A stretch of DNA of 42,862 bases from Desulfosudis oleivorans (GTDB lineage: Bacteria; Desulfobacterota; Desulfobacteria; Desulfobacterales; SURF-7), in contig DYJD01000045.1 of assembly GCA_020723325.1 (NCBI GenBank), forward strand, positions 1 to 42,862, read 5' to 3'. Positions 17,501-24,481 of the stretch are shown here, piece after piece (the stretch's first letter is position 1; each line of letters opens with the position of its first letter). A program made the position numbers and the translations under genes. The notes under the pieces were generated by a model, which made no database searches, was not told where the DNA came from, and worked only from the letters and a program-made list of their open reading frames with translations.

Positions 17501-20500
17501 GAAAAAGGCCGCGCCTTTGTGGAAATCGAGCAGGACGGCAAGTTGTTGCGCCGTTTCTGGACCGCACCAGATCACACCCAGGAAATCATCGAACAGAACA
17601 TCACCGAAGCAATGCGCGGCGGCATAACCCTGCGGGTGACCTTTGTGCGCGAAAACCGCGCCTATCTTCACGAAAAAATGGTGGACGTGCCCTGGAGCAA
17701 CAAAAAACTCGATGTAAAATGGGAACACTTCACTTCCAAGCTCGCCCCCGGGCAAAAGGAAACCTGGACCGCCGTGATTACCGGCCCGGATTCCCGCAAG
17801 GCCGCGGCGGAAATGGCGGCCGGCTTATACGATGCCTCCCTGGACGCCTTTCTGCCCCTGCAATGGCCCAAAGGTTTCAACGTTTTCCGGCGGGAATTTT
17901 CAACAATGCAGTCGGCTTTTGAAAATAGGCTGCAAGCTTTTCAGCAGATTTCTTCCGGGCCGCCTTTGGAACAAAAGGACACCCGCCTGACCTATCGCAA
18001 ATTCCCGGCTGAAATCATCGATAATTTTTATGGATATCAATATGCCGGCGCACTTCGAAAAGAAGGTTCTCTCATGATGCGAGCGCAAATGGGCGTTCCG
18101 GCAGCACCGGTGCCGGCACCGGCTGAAGCAAAAGCGGATAAAGCCGCTGCCGAGCAGGAGGTCCAGGCCGAATCGCCCCCTCCTGCTCAGCCGGATCTGG
18201 ACAAGGTTTCAGCCCGCAAAAATTTACAGGAAACCGCCTTTTTCTTCCCCCATTTGCTAACAGATAAAAGTGGGATGGTGAAACTGGAATTCACCATGCC
18301 TGAAGCCCTGACCCAATGGCGCTTCATGGGTTTTGCCCATGACGGTGACCTGCGCTCCGGCTTTCTCAGTGACACCGTGGTAACCAGCAAGGACCTCATG
18401 GTGGAGCCCAATCCCCCCCGTTTTGTGCGGGAAGGGGATCAGCTCTTTTTCAGCGTCAAAATCAGCAACCAGAGCGATACCCGTCAAACCGGCCGGGTCA
18501 AGCTGACCTTTGCCGAAGCCCGCACCTTGAAATCCGTGGATACCGACCTGGCCAACACAGCCTTGGAGCAAGCCTTTGATCTGCCGGCCAAGGCCTCGGC
18601 CGGCTTTACCTGGCCCATCCATGTGCCGGACGGCCTGGATTTCCTGACCTACAAGGTGGTGGCCGCCACGGAAAAATTATCCGACGGCGAGGAAGGCTAT
18701 CTGCCGGTGCTCAGCCGCCGCATCCTGGTGCGGGAGTCCCTACCCCTGCCGCTGCGCGGCCAGCAGACCAAGCAATTGGAATTCAGCCGGCTGATCCGGT
18801 CCGGCGAATCCCCCACTTTGCAGCACCAGAATCTTGTGGTTCAAATGGCTTCCCAGCCCATCTGGTATGCGGTCATGGCCCTGCCCTACTTGATGGAATT
18901 CCCCTATGAATGCACGGAGCAGACCTTCAACCGCTTTTACGCCAATGCCTTGGCCCGCCACACGGCCGCGTCCGACCCTAAAATCAGGAAGATCTTCGAT
19001 CTTTGGAAAAACACTCCGGCCCTGGACAGCCCCCTTGCAAAAAACCAGGACCTGAAGGCCGTGTTGCTGGAAGAGACCCCTTGGAAGCTCCAGGCCATCT
19101 CGGAAAGCGAGGCCCGCAAAAACATCGGCAGTCTGTTTGATCATAACCGCCTGGAAGACGAGGCCGCCCGTTGTTTGAAAAAACTGGCTGATCAGCAGCT
19201 CAGCCAAGGGGCCTGGCCTTGGTTCCCGGGCGGTCCGCCCAATGACTACATCACCCTTTATATCACCACCGGTTTCGGCCGTCTGCGCCATCTGGGCCTT
19301 GCGGTGGACATGGCCGCGGCCTTAAAAGCCATCAGCCATTTGGATCACTGGATCACGGGAATCCATCAGGAGATCCAAAAAAAGGGCCATCCGGACGATA
19401 ATCACCTCACCCCGGCCATGGCACTTTATATTTACTGCCGCAGCTTTTTCCTGGATGACCAGCCCCTAACGGGACCTGCCCGCACAGCCGTGGACTACTT
19501 CCTGGACCAGGCTGAAAAATACTGGCTGAAATTGGATGCGCGCCTGTCCCAGGCCCATCTGGCCATAGGTTTGCAGCGCTTCGGGCGCAAGGCCACGGCA
19601 ATGGACATCATGCAATCCATCAAGGAACGTTCTGTCACCAGCGAGGAACTCGGCCGCTACTGGCGGGACCAGGAATATGCCTGGTGGTGGTTCCGGGCCC
19701 CCATCGAGACCCAGGCCATGATGATTGAGGCCTTTGATGAAGTCCTGCAGGATGAACAGGCGGTTCAGGATTGCCGGGTCTGGCTGTTGAAACAAAAGCA
19801 GGCCCAGGACTGGAAGACCACCAAGGCCACGGCGGATGCGGTCTATGCCCTGCTGTTGCGCGGAACCAAGCTCCTTTCCTCCGATGCTGTGGTGGACGTG
19901 GCCCTGGGGGGCAGGAGCATCACGCCGCAAAAGACCGAAGCCGGCACCGGCTTTTACGAAAAACGCTTTGGACCCGAAGAAATCAAGCCGGACATGGGGC
20001 ATGTCACCCTGCGCAAAAGCGACGACGGTGTTGCCTGGGGCAGCATCCACTGGCAGTACCTGGAAGACATCGGCAAAATAAGCTCCTACGAAGGCACCCC
20101 CCTGAAGCTGAAAAAGACAATTTTTGTCAAGGACACGACAAAAAAGGGCCAAATCATTAAACCAGTGGACGGCCCCCTGGCCGTGGGCGATGAACTTTTG
20201 GTGCGGCTCGAACTGCGGACGGACCGGGACATGGAATACATCCACCTCAAGGATCAACGGGGCAGCGGCACAGAGCCCCTGAATGTGCTCTCCCATTATA
20301 AATTTCAGGACGGCCTGGCCTATTATGAAAGCACCAAAGACAGCGCCGGCCATTTCTTCATCGACTATCTGCCCAAAGGCACCTATGTGTTCGAATACGG
20401 CGTGCGCATTCAGCACAAAGGCCGCTACCAGACCGGTCCGGCCGAGATCCAATGCATGTATGCCCCTGAGTTCAATAGCCATTCCGAGAGTTTCGAGCTG

Positions 20501-20512
20501 CTCGTAAAGTAA
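14558..20512 (+). CDS. Bacterial alpha-2-macroglobulin family protein
   Basis: A 1984-residue exported protein. The signal (FAPFVEA-ME) has no lipobox Cys, so it should be soluble in the periplasm or outside, unlike lipoprotein A2M such as E. coli YfhM. Layout: helical N-terminal region to about residue 400; MG-type beta domains including MG2 near 580-680 (TDRALYRPGQAIQFKG); a low-complexity Pro/Ala/Glu stretch near 1180-1215; the A2M core from about 1225 (MPEALTQWRFMGFAHDG); the thioester motif Cys1452-Thr-Glu-Gln1455 (YECTEQTF); then the alpha-toroid thioester domain and a C-terminal beta domain. Such proteins trap attacking proteases by covalent thioester attachment. No pbpC-like penicillin-binding protein gene follows, unlike the common yfhM-pbpC pair. 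Confidence 0.9.
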   Translation: MKKILVLLVWTLVLFAPFVEAMERENLWKKVTEANQKGRPQTAIQELAPIIKSALQDKAYAEAVKAIGLKIALEGNIQGNKPEEKIIRLQAEIAQAPKAMQPVMTAILANWYWHYFKANRYRFLNRASTAAPPGPDFTTWDLPRILGEIDKQFTSALSHDQILKTTPIETYDALLEKGTETDSHRPTLFDFLVFNALEFYTTGEQAAVKAEDEFELAADSPVLGSAEEFLNWQPASTDTDSPTLKAVGLYQNLLAFHRNDEDQSAFLDADLWRLHFGFNKAVGEEKKTRYKSTLERFTEQNKAHPLAARALSQLAGLLNDEGEPLGAYKHAEQGFKKFPASIGGRMCFNIMQQIQAGTVRMETERVWCDPLPAIAVTYRNATRIYFRAIPYDFKEYLRAQTWYLRDLNEEELSRLLTARPALAWSADLPATPDFKERTEQLPAPKDLKPGFYFLLAGLDSAFQQNSSRIQLAPVWVSELALVMRAPTNGGLTEGFVLNAASGEPVPEAQVQPWVRNRNNGRFEPTNPVSTDANGLFRFSRREEACIFLAEQGGQSLATGHEYWTYGSHRTTGPDTRTVFFTDRALYRPGQAIQFKGICLRTDLEKNQYQIIKGQFLTVVFYDVNHQEIDRRQVKTNDYGSFSGSFTAPRERLTGSMRIEVMTGPGGNTWIRVEEYKRPKFQVELSPPTEAARLNQEISVPGKALAYTGAAVGQAQVKYRVVREVRLPDWCWWGRRFLSAHLGQGQAVAHGTTATAADGSFQVKFPAKPDPAVLAQDEPVFDFTVHADVTDPNGETRSEQISVQVGYTALQAALSADQWQTGDEPVALSIQTKTLDGKGRSSAGTIKLYSLKQPDRVKRPKLESGAPHPYRPPARKQSPRPQAGIDGADPDEWPLDQVVAERSFTTDGEGAGKLSLALQPGCYRAMLFTKDAFGKEVTARLPLHVLDVNAERLNVRIADSLAARKWSLAPGEKLTAVWGTGYEKGRAFVEIEQDGKLLRRFWTAPDHTQEIIEQNITEAMRGGITLRVTFVRENRAYLHEKMVDVPWSNKKLDVKWEHFTSKLAPGQKETWTAVITGPDSRKAAAEMAAGLYDASLDAFLPLQWPKGFNVFRREFSTMQSAFENRLQAFQQISSGPPLEQKDTRLTYRKFPAEIIDNFYGYQYAGALRKEGSLMMRAQMGVPAAPVPAPAEAKADKAAAEQEVQAESPPPAQPDLDKVSARKNLQETAFFFPHLLTDKSGMVKLEFTMPEALTQWRFMGFAHDGDLRSGFLSDTVVTSKDLMVEPNPPRFVREGDQLFFSVKISNQSDTRQTGRVKLTFAEARTLKSVDTDLANTALEQAFDLPAKASAGFTWPIHVPDGLDFLTYKVVAATEKLSDGEEGYLPVLSRRILVRESLPLPLRGQQTKQLEFSRLIRSGESPTLQHQNLVVQMASQPIWYAVMALPYLMEFPYECTEQTFNRFYANALARHTAASDPKIRKIFDLWKNTPALDSPLAKNQDLKAVLLEETPWKLQAISESEARKNIGSLFDHNRLEDEAARCLKKLADQQLSQGAWPWFPGGPPNDYITLYITTGFGRLRHLGLAVDMAAALKAISHLDHWITGIHQEIQKKGHPDDNHLTPAMALYIYCRSFFLDDQPLTGPARTAVDYFLDQAEKYWLKLDARLSQAHLAIGLQRFGRKATAMDIMQSIKERSVTSEELGRYWRDQEYAWWWFRAPIETQAMMIEAFDEVLQDEQAVQDCRVWLLKQKQAQDWKTTKATADAVYALLLRGTKLLSSDAVVDVALGGRSITPQKTEAGTGFYEKRFGPEEIKPDMGHVTLRKSDDGVAWGSIHWQYLEDIGKISSYEGTPLKLKKTIFVKDTTKKGQIIKPVDGPLAVGDELLVRLELRTDRDMEYIHLKDQRGSGTEPLNVLSHYKFQDGLAYYESTKDSAGHFFIDYLPKGTYVFEYGVRIQHKGRYQTGPAEIQCMYAPEFNSHSESFELLVK

Positions 20513-20521
20513 AATGACCGG

Positions 20522-20557
20522 CTTTTCCAACAGGACCACGGGGTCCTGTTGGAAAAG
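20522..20557 (+). terminator. Long perfect hairpin after the macroglobulin gene
   Basis: A perfect 16-base inverted repeat (CTTTTCCAACAGGACC and its complement) with a four-base ACGG loop, starting nine bases after the stop codon. No T-run follows at once; there are T-rich stretches 30-90 bases on. It is most likely a terminator or mRNA-end stabiliser. Confidence 0.65.
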
Positions 20558-20717
20558 ACAAATTTCGGCAATTCCCTTACATCACCCTTCCGAACCTTTT
20601 CTTTTTTTTAAATAACCTACTGTTTTTTTATATTAATTAAGCACACCAAAGTTTATCTTATTTCGGCATAATATTTGAATAATTAAAAAACGGGTTAGCA
20701 GGCCTTGATTGCCCTGG

Positions 20718-20743
20718 CAGCCACAAAAAGAGGAGGGTGGCTG
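20718..20743 (+). promoter_or_regulatory. Leader hairpin upstream of the papain-like protease
   Basis: CAGCCAC and GTGGCTG form a seven-base stem around a purine-rich loop (AAAAAGAGGAGG) that itself looks like a ribosome site, about 45 bases before the protease ATG. The AT-rich stretch 20580-20690 probably holds the promoter, but I cannot pick a convincing -35/-10 pair. I checked for a cyclic-di-GMP riboswitch and do not see its conserved core. Confidence 0.35.
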
Positions 20744-20789
20744 TATGGAAAAGGGTTCAAGGCTCACAACAAAAAAGTGAGGGACAAAT

Positions 20790-22103
20790 ATGAAAACAAG
20801 CAAGACTCTTTATCTCACCATCATGCTCATGGTCTTGAGTTTTGCAACAACAGCAACAGCCGCCCAAAAGGAGCTTTTTAAGCTTCCCGGCTCCGCGATT
20901 CAACAATCACTTCAAACACTTGAAAATGAAGTCAAGGCCAATAAACATACATTTACCGTCGGCTATTCCTCAGCCTTGAAACTTCCCATTGAAAAACTTT
21001 GCGGCTTGAAAGAGCCTTCCGAATGGCTGGAAACCGCCCCCATCGAGAAGCGCAGAAAAGTTTTGGCAACCCTGCCTGCATCTTTTGATTGGCGGGACAT
21101 GAACGGGGTAACTGCGGTAAAAAATCAGAAAAATTGCGGAAGCTGCTGGGCCTTTGGGACAGTGGCTCCCTTGGAAAGCCAGCTCCAACTGAAATGCAAT
21201 ATTGCAGCGGATCTGTCCGAGCAGTTTTTAGTCTCCGGAAATATCGAGGGCTGGGGGTGCTCAGGGGGCTGGTGGGCCCACAACTATCATCTGAATAAAC
21301 TTGGAACCGGTGAAACCGCGGCCGGAGCTGTAAAAGAGGCGGATTTTCCCTATCAGGCAGTGAAAGCACCGACCAAGGGTCCTTATCAACATCCTTTCCG
21401 GATTACCAACTGGTCTTATGTTGCCGGCGCGCCCAACCCGAGCGTTCAGGCCGTCAAGCAGGCCATCTACGCTTATGGCCCCATTGCCGGGGCGGTTTAT
21501 GTGGGCCCCAAATTTCAGGCATATGCTTCCGGAATTTTTGATGCGGATGAAAAAGGTAAGGTCAACCACGCCATTGTTCTGGTGGGGTGGAATGATGACC
21601 TTGGCACGGATAACGGCTATTGGATCCTTAAGAATTCATGGGGTACCGGCTGGGGGGAAAACGGCTATATGCGGATTCGCTATGGCAAGAACCAGGTCGG
21701 ATACGCCGCCAATTACATCCAGTTTGTATGCAATGACGCAACGCCGGCCCCAACCCAGACAAATACATATGCCGATCTAAACGGTTTGTTTTCAAACCTT
21801 GCCCTCAATAACGGCGGGCACCAGATTTTCGGAAGTCTCCAGGTAACCAATTCCGGTCAAGCTGCAGCCGCGACTTGTACGGTTCAACTTTATCTTTCAA
21901 AAGACGGCAAAACCAAAGGTCAATATCTCGGAGCCACAACCCTCAAAGGTCTTGCCCCGGGTGAAAATGTGTCTCTCAGCTTTAATAAATATACCACTCC
22001 CGGCGTTTTCACCGGCAAATATCTGCTGGCCATCATTGATTCGGACAGCCGCATCAAAGAGTCCAACGAGGACAACAACAATGTGACCAAATTGGTTCAG
22101 TAA
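20790..22103 (+). CDS. Exported papain-like cysteine protease with CARDB domain
   Basis: A 437-residue secreted C1A peptidase. Signal peptide with probable cleavage at TATAA; a short propeptide to about residue 95; catalytic domain 95-315 with Gln113 (oxyanion), Cys119 in NCGSCWAFG, His260 in VNHAIVLVGW and Asn282 in LKNSWGTGWGENGY: all four active-site residues are present. A linker rich in Pro and Thr leads to a CARDB-type Ig-like domain (about 330-437, IFGSLQVTNSGQAA and IKESNEDNNN), which usually helps adhesion or substrate binding. The start has GAGGG six bases upstream. It lies alone, after the A2M gene. A protease next to a protease trap is suggestive but unproven. Confidence 0.92.
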   Translation: MKTSKTLYLTIMLMVLSFATTATAAQKELFKLPGSAIQQSLQTLENEVKANKHTFTVGYSSALKLPIEKLCGLKEPSEWLETAPIEKRRKVLATLPASFDWRDMNGVTAVKNQKNCGSCWAFGTVAPLESQLQLKCNIAADLSEQFLVSGNIEGWGCSGGWWAHNYHLNKLGTGETAAGAVKEADFPYQAVKAPTKGPYQHPFRITNWSYVAGAPNPSVQAVKQAIYAYGPIAGAVYVGPKFQAYASGIFDADEKGKVNHAIVLVGWNDDLGTDNGYWILKNSWGTGWGENGYMRIRYGKNQVGYAANYIQFVCNDATPAPTQTNTYADLNGLFSNLALNNGGHQIFGSLQVTNSGQAAAATCTVQLYLSKDGKTKGQYLGATTLKGLAPGENVSLSFNKYTTPGVFTGKYLLAIIDSDSRIKESNEDNNNVTKLVQ

Positions 22104-22122
22104 GGCAGCGAATCGTTCACCC

Positions 22123-22140
22123 GCAGGCGAATTCGTCTGC
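22123..22140. terminator. Possible terminator between convergent genes
   Basis: GCAGGCGAA/TTCGTCTGC is an 18-base palindrome with one mismatched pair, followed by a T-rich stretch. It lies in the 67-base gap between the converging protease and TPR genes. Confidence 0.35.
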
Positions 22141-22170
22141 CTTGGTTGTCTTTCTTGATACTAAACGGAA

Positions 22171-23162
22171 TCAAGGCAACGGCCTTCGATGGGGCATGCG
22201 CACATCGCCCCTTTCCAGCCGCCTTTGCGGCAGCTCATTAAGCTGCCGGCGCTTAATAATCTTATCCGACATTTTTTCAAGCCGCTGGCAGGCTTTTTGG
22301 GAGCCCAGGCTACAGGCCTCACGGAAACAGGCCATGGCCTTTGCCGGATTGCCGAGTTTTACGTAAATCTCTCCCTGGAGATGATGAAAATGTTTATTTT
22401 TCGGCTGTTGGGCAATCGCTTGATTGATGGTTTCCAAGGCCTGTTGTGCTTTTCCAGGCTGATCTTTTAATATCATCGCCTTGGCTGCCATGATTTTGGG
22501 GTCTCGAGGGTTCTGGGCCAGGCCTTTTTCCACAGCCTCCATGGCTGCCTGGCTTTTGTTCATCTTCATTAAGCAGATCGCCGGGCTGTCCAGGCATCTG
22601 TGGCTTTGGGGTTCAATTCTACTGCCTGAAAAAAGGCGTTTTCAGCGTCTTCCCAACGCTCCTGAAGCATGGCCGCATTTCCCTGCTCGGCATAGTCTAG
22701 GGCCGTCATCTGGTTCATCAGACTGGCGTGCTTTTGTTTGGCAGCTTTCTGCTGCTGAGTTTGCTTTTCTATGCTGACGGGAGTTTTCTGGGCCTTCAAT
22801 TCCGCCAGTTCTTTTTGCAAGGCGGAAATCTGTTTCTGAATCTCCTGATTGCTGCCGGAATCCTGATGCTCCTTAAGGCCGGCGATGCGCTCCTTCAAGT
22901 GGGAAGTGTCGATGACTGCCTTAATCTGGACGATGACGGACATGCTTTCACCGGACAACTGCCAATCCTCCTTCAGGATGTCCACCGAAATGATGCCCGC
23001 CGCCAAGGCATTGATCTGGTCTTTGGTGAGTTCATAATTTTTGACCTCCATGGAACTCTCAAGATAAGTTCCGGCTTTTTCCAGGGCAATACGCTTGGCA
23101 TCCAGCAGTGCCAAGGCAATCCATTGGTTCAAATCAATCGATGGATTTATTTTCACTCGCAT
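22171..23162 (-). pseudogene. TPR protein gene broken by a single-base frameshift
   Basis: Two overlapping frames on the minus strand read as one protein. The 5' part (23162-22569) has the block ALLDAKRIALEKAGTYLESS, known from exported proteins with an LPP20/FlgT-like N-terminal domain, then a coiled coil and the first half of a TPR repeat, EDAENAFFQAVELNPKATDA, before a stop. The 3' part (from about 22585 in another frame, to 22171) continues without a break: ICLMKMNKSQAAMEAVEKGL and two more TPR helices, then a Sel1-like ACSLGSQKACQRLEK. Adding one G in the CCCGGCGATC stretch near 22580 would restore TDAWTARAICLMKMNK. The N terminus also lacks a signal peptide (a TGA sits two codons before the ATG), which suggests decay rather than only a sequencing error. 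Confidence 0.75.
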
Positions 23163-23281
23163 GGGTCAAAATAAATCCACCGCAAGTCCGGGGGAAAATG
23201 CTTCATCAACCGCTTTGAAGAACTAAGCTTTATTTCATAGAGGGGAAAAAGAGGCAGCAGGATAATGGATTTCCCCGAGTT

Positions 23282-24358
23282 TCAATGCGTCTCTATGTAG
23301 CCCGGTGGTGCTTCTTTTCGGAAATAATAATATGCTAATTTGGCTCGCTCTTTTTCTGTAAAAATTTTATTTTTAGCGTCTTCTATCCGCTTTTCTATTT
23401 CTTCATTTGTTAAATCAGGATTGGAATGAATTTGGTCTATGGTTTGTTCATAGTCTTCCACCCTTTTTTCCCATTCGTCTGAATAGTCAAGCATGAAAGT
23501 AATCTTATCAGCGGTGTCCTTACCATAGAAACCTTTTCTTAATGCATAAATCTCCTCAGCGCTTCCTCCTTTTTCCTGCAATTCCATTAACTTTTCCCTG
23601 AAATTCTGTTCTTTTCTTTCCCGGCGATATTGTTCCCGTTCTTTTTCCGGTAATTGTTCTTCAATTTCTGAAACCATCTCATCTTTCCGCTCTTCGCCGA
23701 TGGAATCATCCTCTAAAATTTTCGATTTCTGAAGAAGATATTCAATTTTGGTTTCTTCTTTTTGGTACAAAGCTTCAACAACATCCGGTTTGAAGTATTG
23801 TCGGCGTAATGCTTTTAATTTTTGGAATAATCCTATTTTATCCGACGTGGTCTCATAAGTTGTATTTAAGCCGGCTACAGCTTCTTTATATTTAAGATAA
23901 TCTTCAAAAATGGATAAAGCCTCATTTGCTGCTTTATCCTGAAGGGTGAGCATAAAATATTCTCTTATTCGCCCATTAATTTTTTCCTTATCCTCTTCTT
24001 TCGAGGCCAAATAAAAAAAATCGATTACATTGATTATATCGCTGGAAATAATCAAATTCCCTTTAGAATCGGTTAGTTTTGGGAAATAAAATCTGCCTTC
24101 GAAAAAAGAAGGCAGCTTCCCGTACTTTGACACCTGTTCATATTCTTCAAGACTATTGAATTGATAAATTTTCTTTGAATCAACTCGATTAGTTGAATCG
24201 ATCTGATTATTTGAATTAACCTGATTAGATGCTTGTTTGGATGAAATCTGCTCCAGGGTTGCTTTAGCTTCATCTTGCTTTGTTTGAAAATTCCAAAATG
24301 CGAACCCTATTCCAATCAACGAAAAAATGATGACCCCAAATATAATTTTCAATTTCAT
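23282..24358 (-). CDS. Lipase-specific foldase (lipase chaperone), first pair
   Basis: A 358-residue protein of the steric chaperone type that folds a partner lipase in the periplasm. One N-terminal membrane anchor (residues 4-21), a Ser/Asn/Gln-rich linker to about 60, then a long, highly charged, almost all-helical domain, as in Pseudomonas Lif. YGKLPSFFEGRFYFPKLTDS and NLIISSDIINVIDFFYLAS fit the conserved first mini-domain; the canonical R-x-x-F-D-(F/Y) motif reads INVIDFF here, so its Arg and Phe are missing. I chose ATG 24358, not the ATG at 24460, because only then does the protein begin with the anchor. Base composition is clearly AT-rich. It lies downstream of its lipase, the order known from Pseudomonas. 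Confidence 0.82.
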   Translation of the reverse strand: MKLKIIFGVIIFSLIGIGFAFWNFQTKQDEAKATLEQISSKQASNQVNSNNQIDSTNRVDSKKIYQFNSLEEYEQVSKYGKLPSFFEGRFYFPKLTDSKGNLIISSDIINVIDFFYLASKEEDKEKINGRIREYFMLTLQDKAANEALSIFEDYLKYKEAVAGLNTTYETTSDKIGLFQKLKALRRQYFKPDVVEALYQKEETKIEYLLQKSKILEDDSIGEERKDEMVSEIEEQLPEKEREQYRRERKEQNFREKLMELQEKGGSAEEIYALRKGFYGKDTADKITFMLDYSDEWEKRVEDYEQTIDQIHSNPDLTNEEIEKRIEDAKNKIFTEKERAKLAYYYFRKEAPPGYIETH

Positions 24359-24414
24359 GTATAAAATCCCAAAGAATGCTGAATTGTGCTTCCCTTTGTC
24401 GGATAAGCGCCTAT

Positions 24415-24453
24415 ATGGATTCTTTTGGGCGCAGCAGCCGCAAAAGAATCCAT
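24415..24453 (-). promoter_or_regulatory. Hairpin between lipase and foldase cistrons
   Basis: ATGGATTCTTTTG and its exact complement form a 13-base stem around a 13-base GC-rich loop. It lies in the 123-base gap between the first lipase stop and its foldase start. No T-run follows, so it more likely protects or processes the mRNA, or partly reduces read-through to the foldase, than ends transcription. Confidence 0.55.
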
Positions 24454-24481
24454 AGGGCACTAATTATAATTAACTTTTATT

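Noticed and set aside
20690-20789. Cyclic-di-GMP (GEMM) riboswitch before the papain-like protease, prompted by GGTTAGCAGG
   Set aside because: The conserved CACGCAxAGGGCAAACC-type core is not present; only a simple hairpin is seen.
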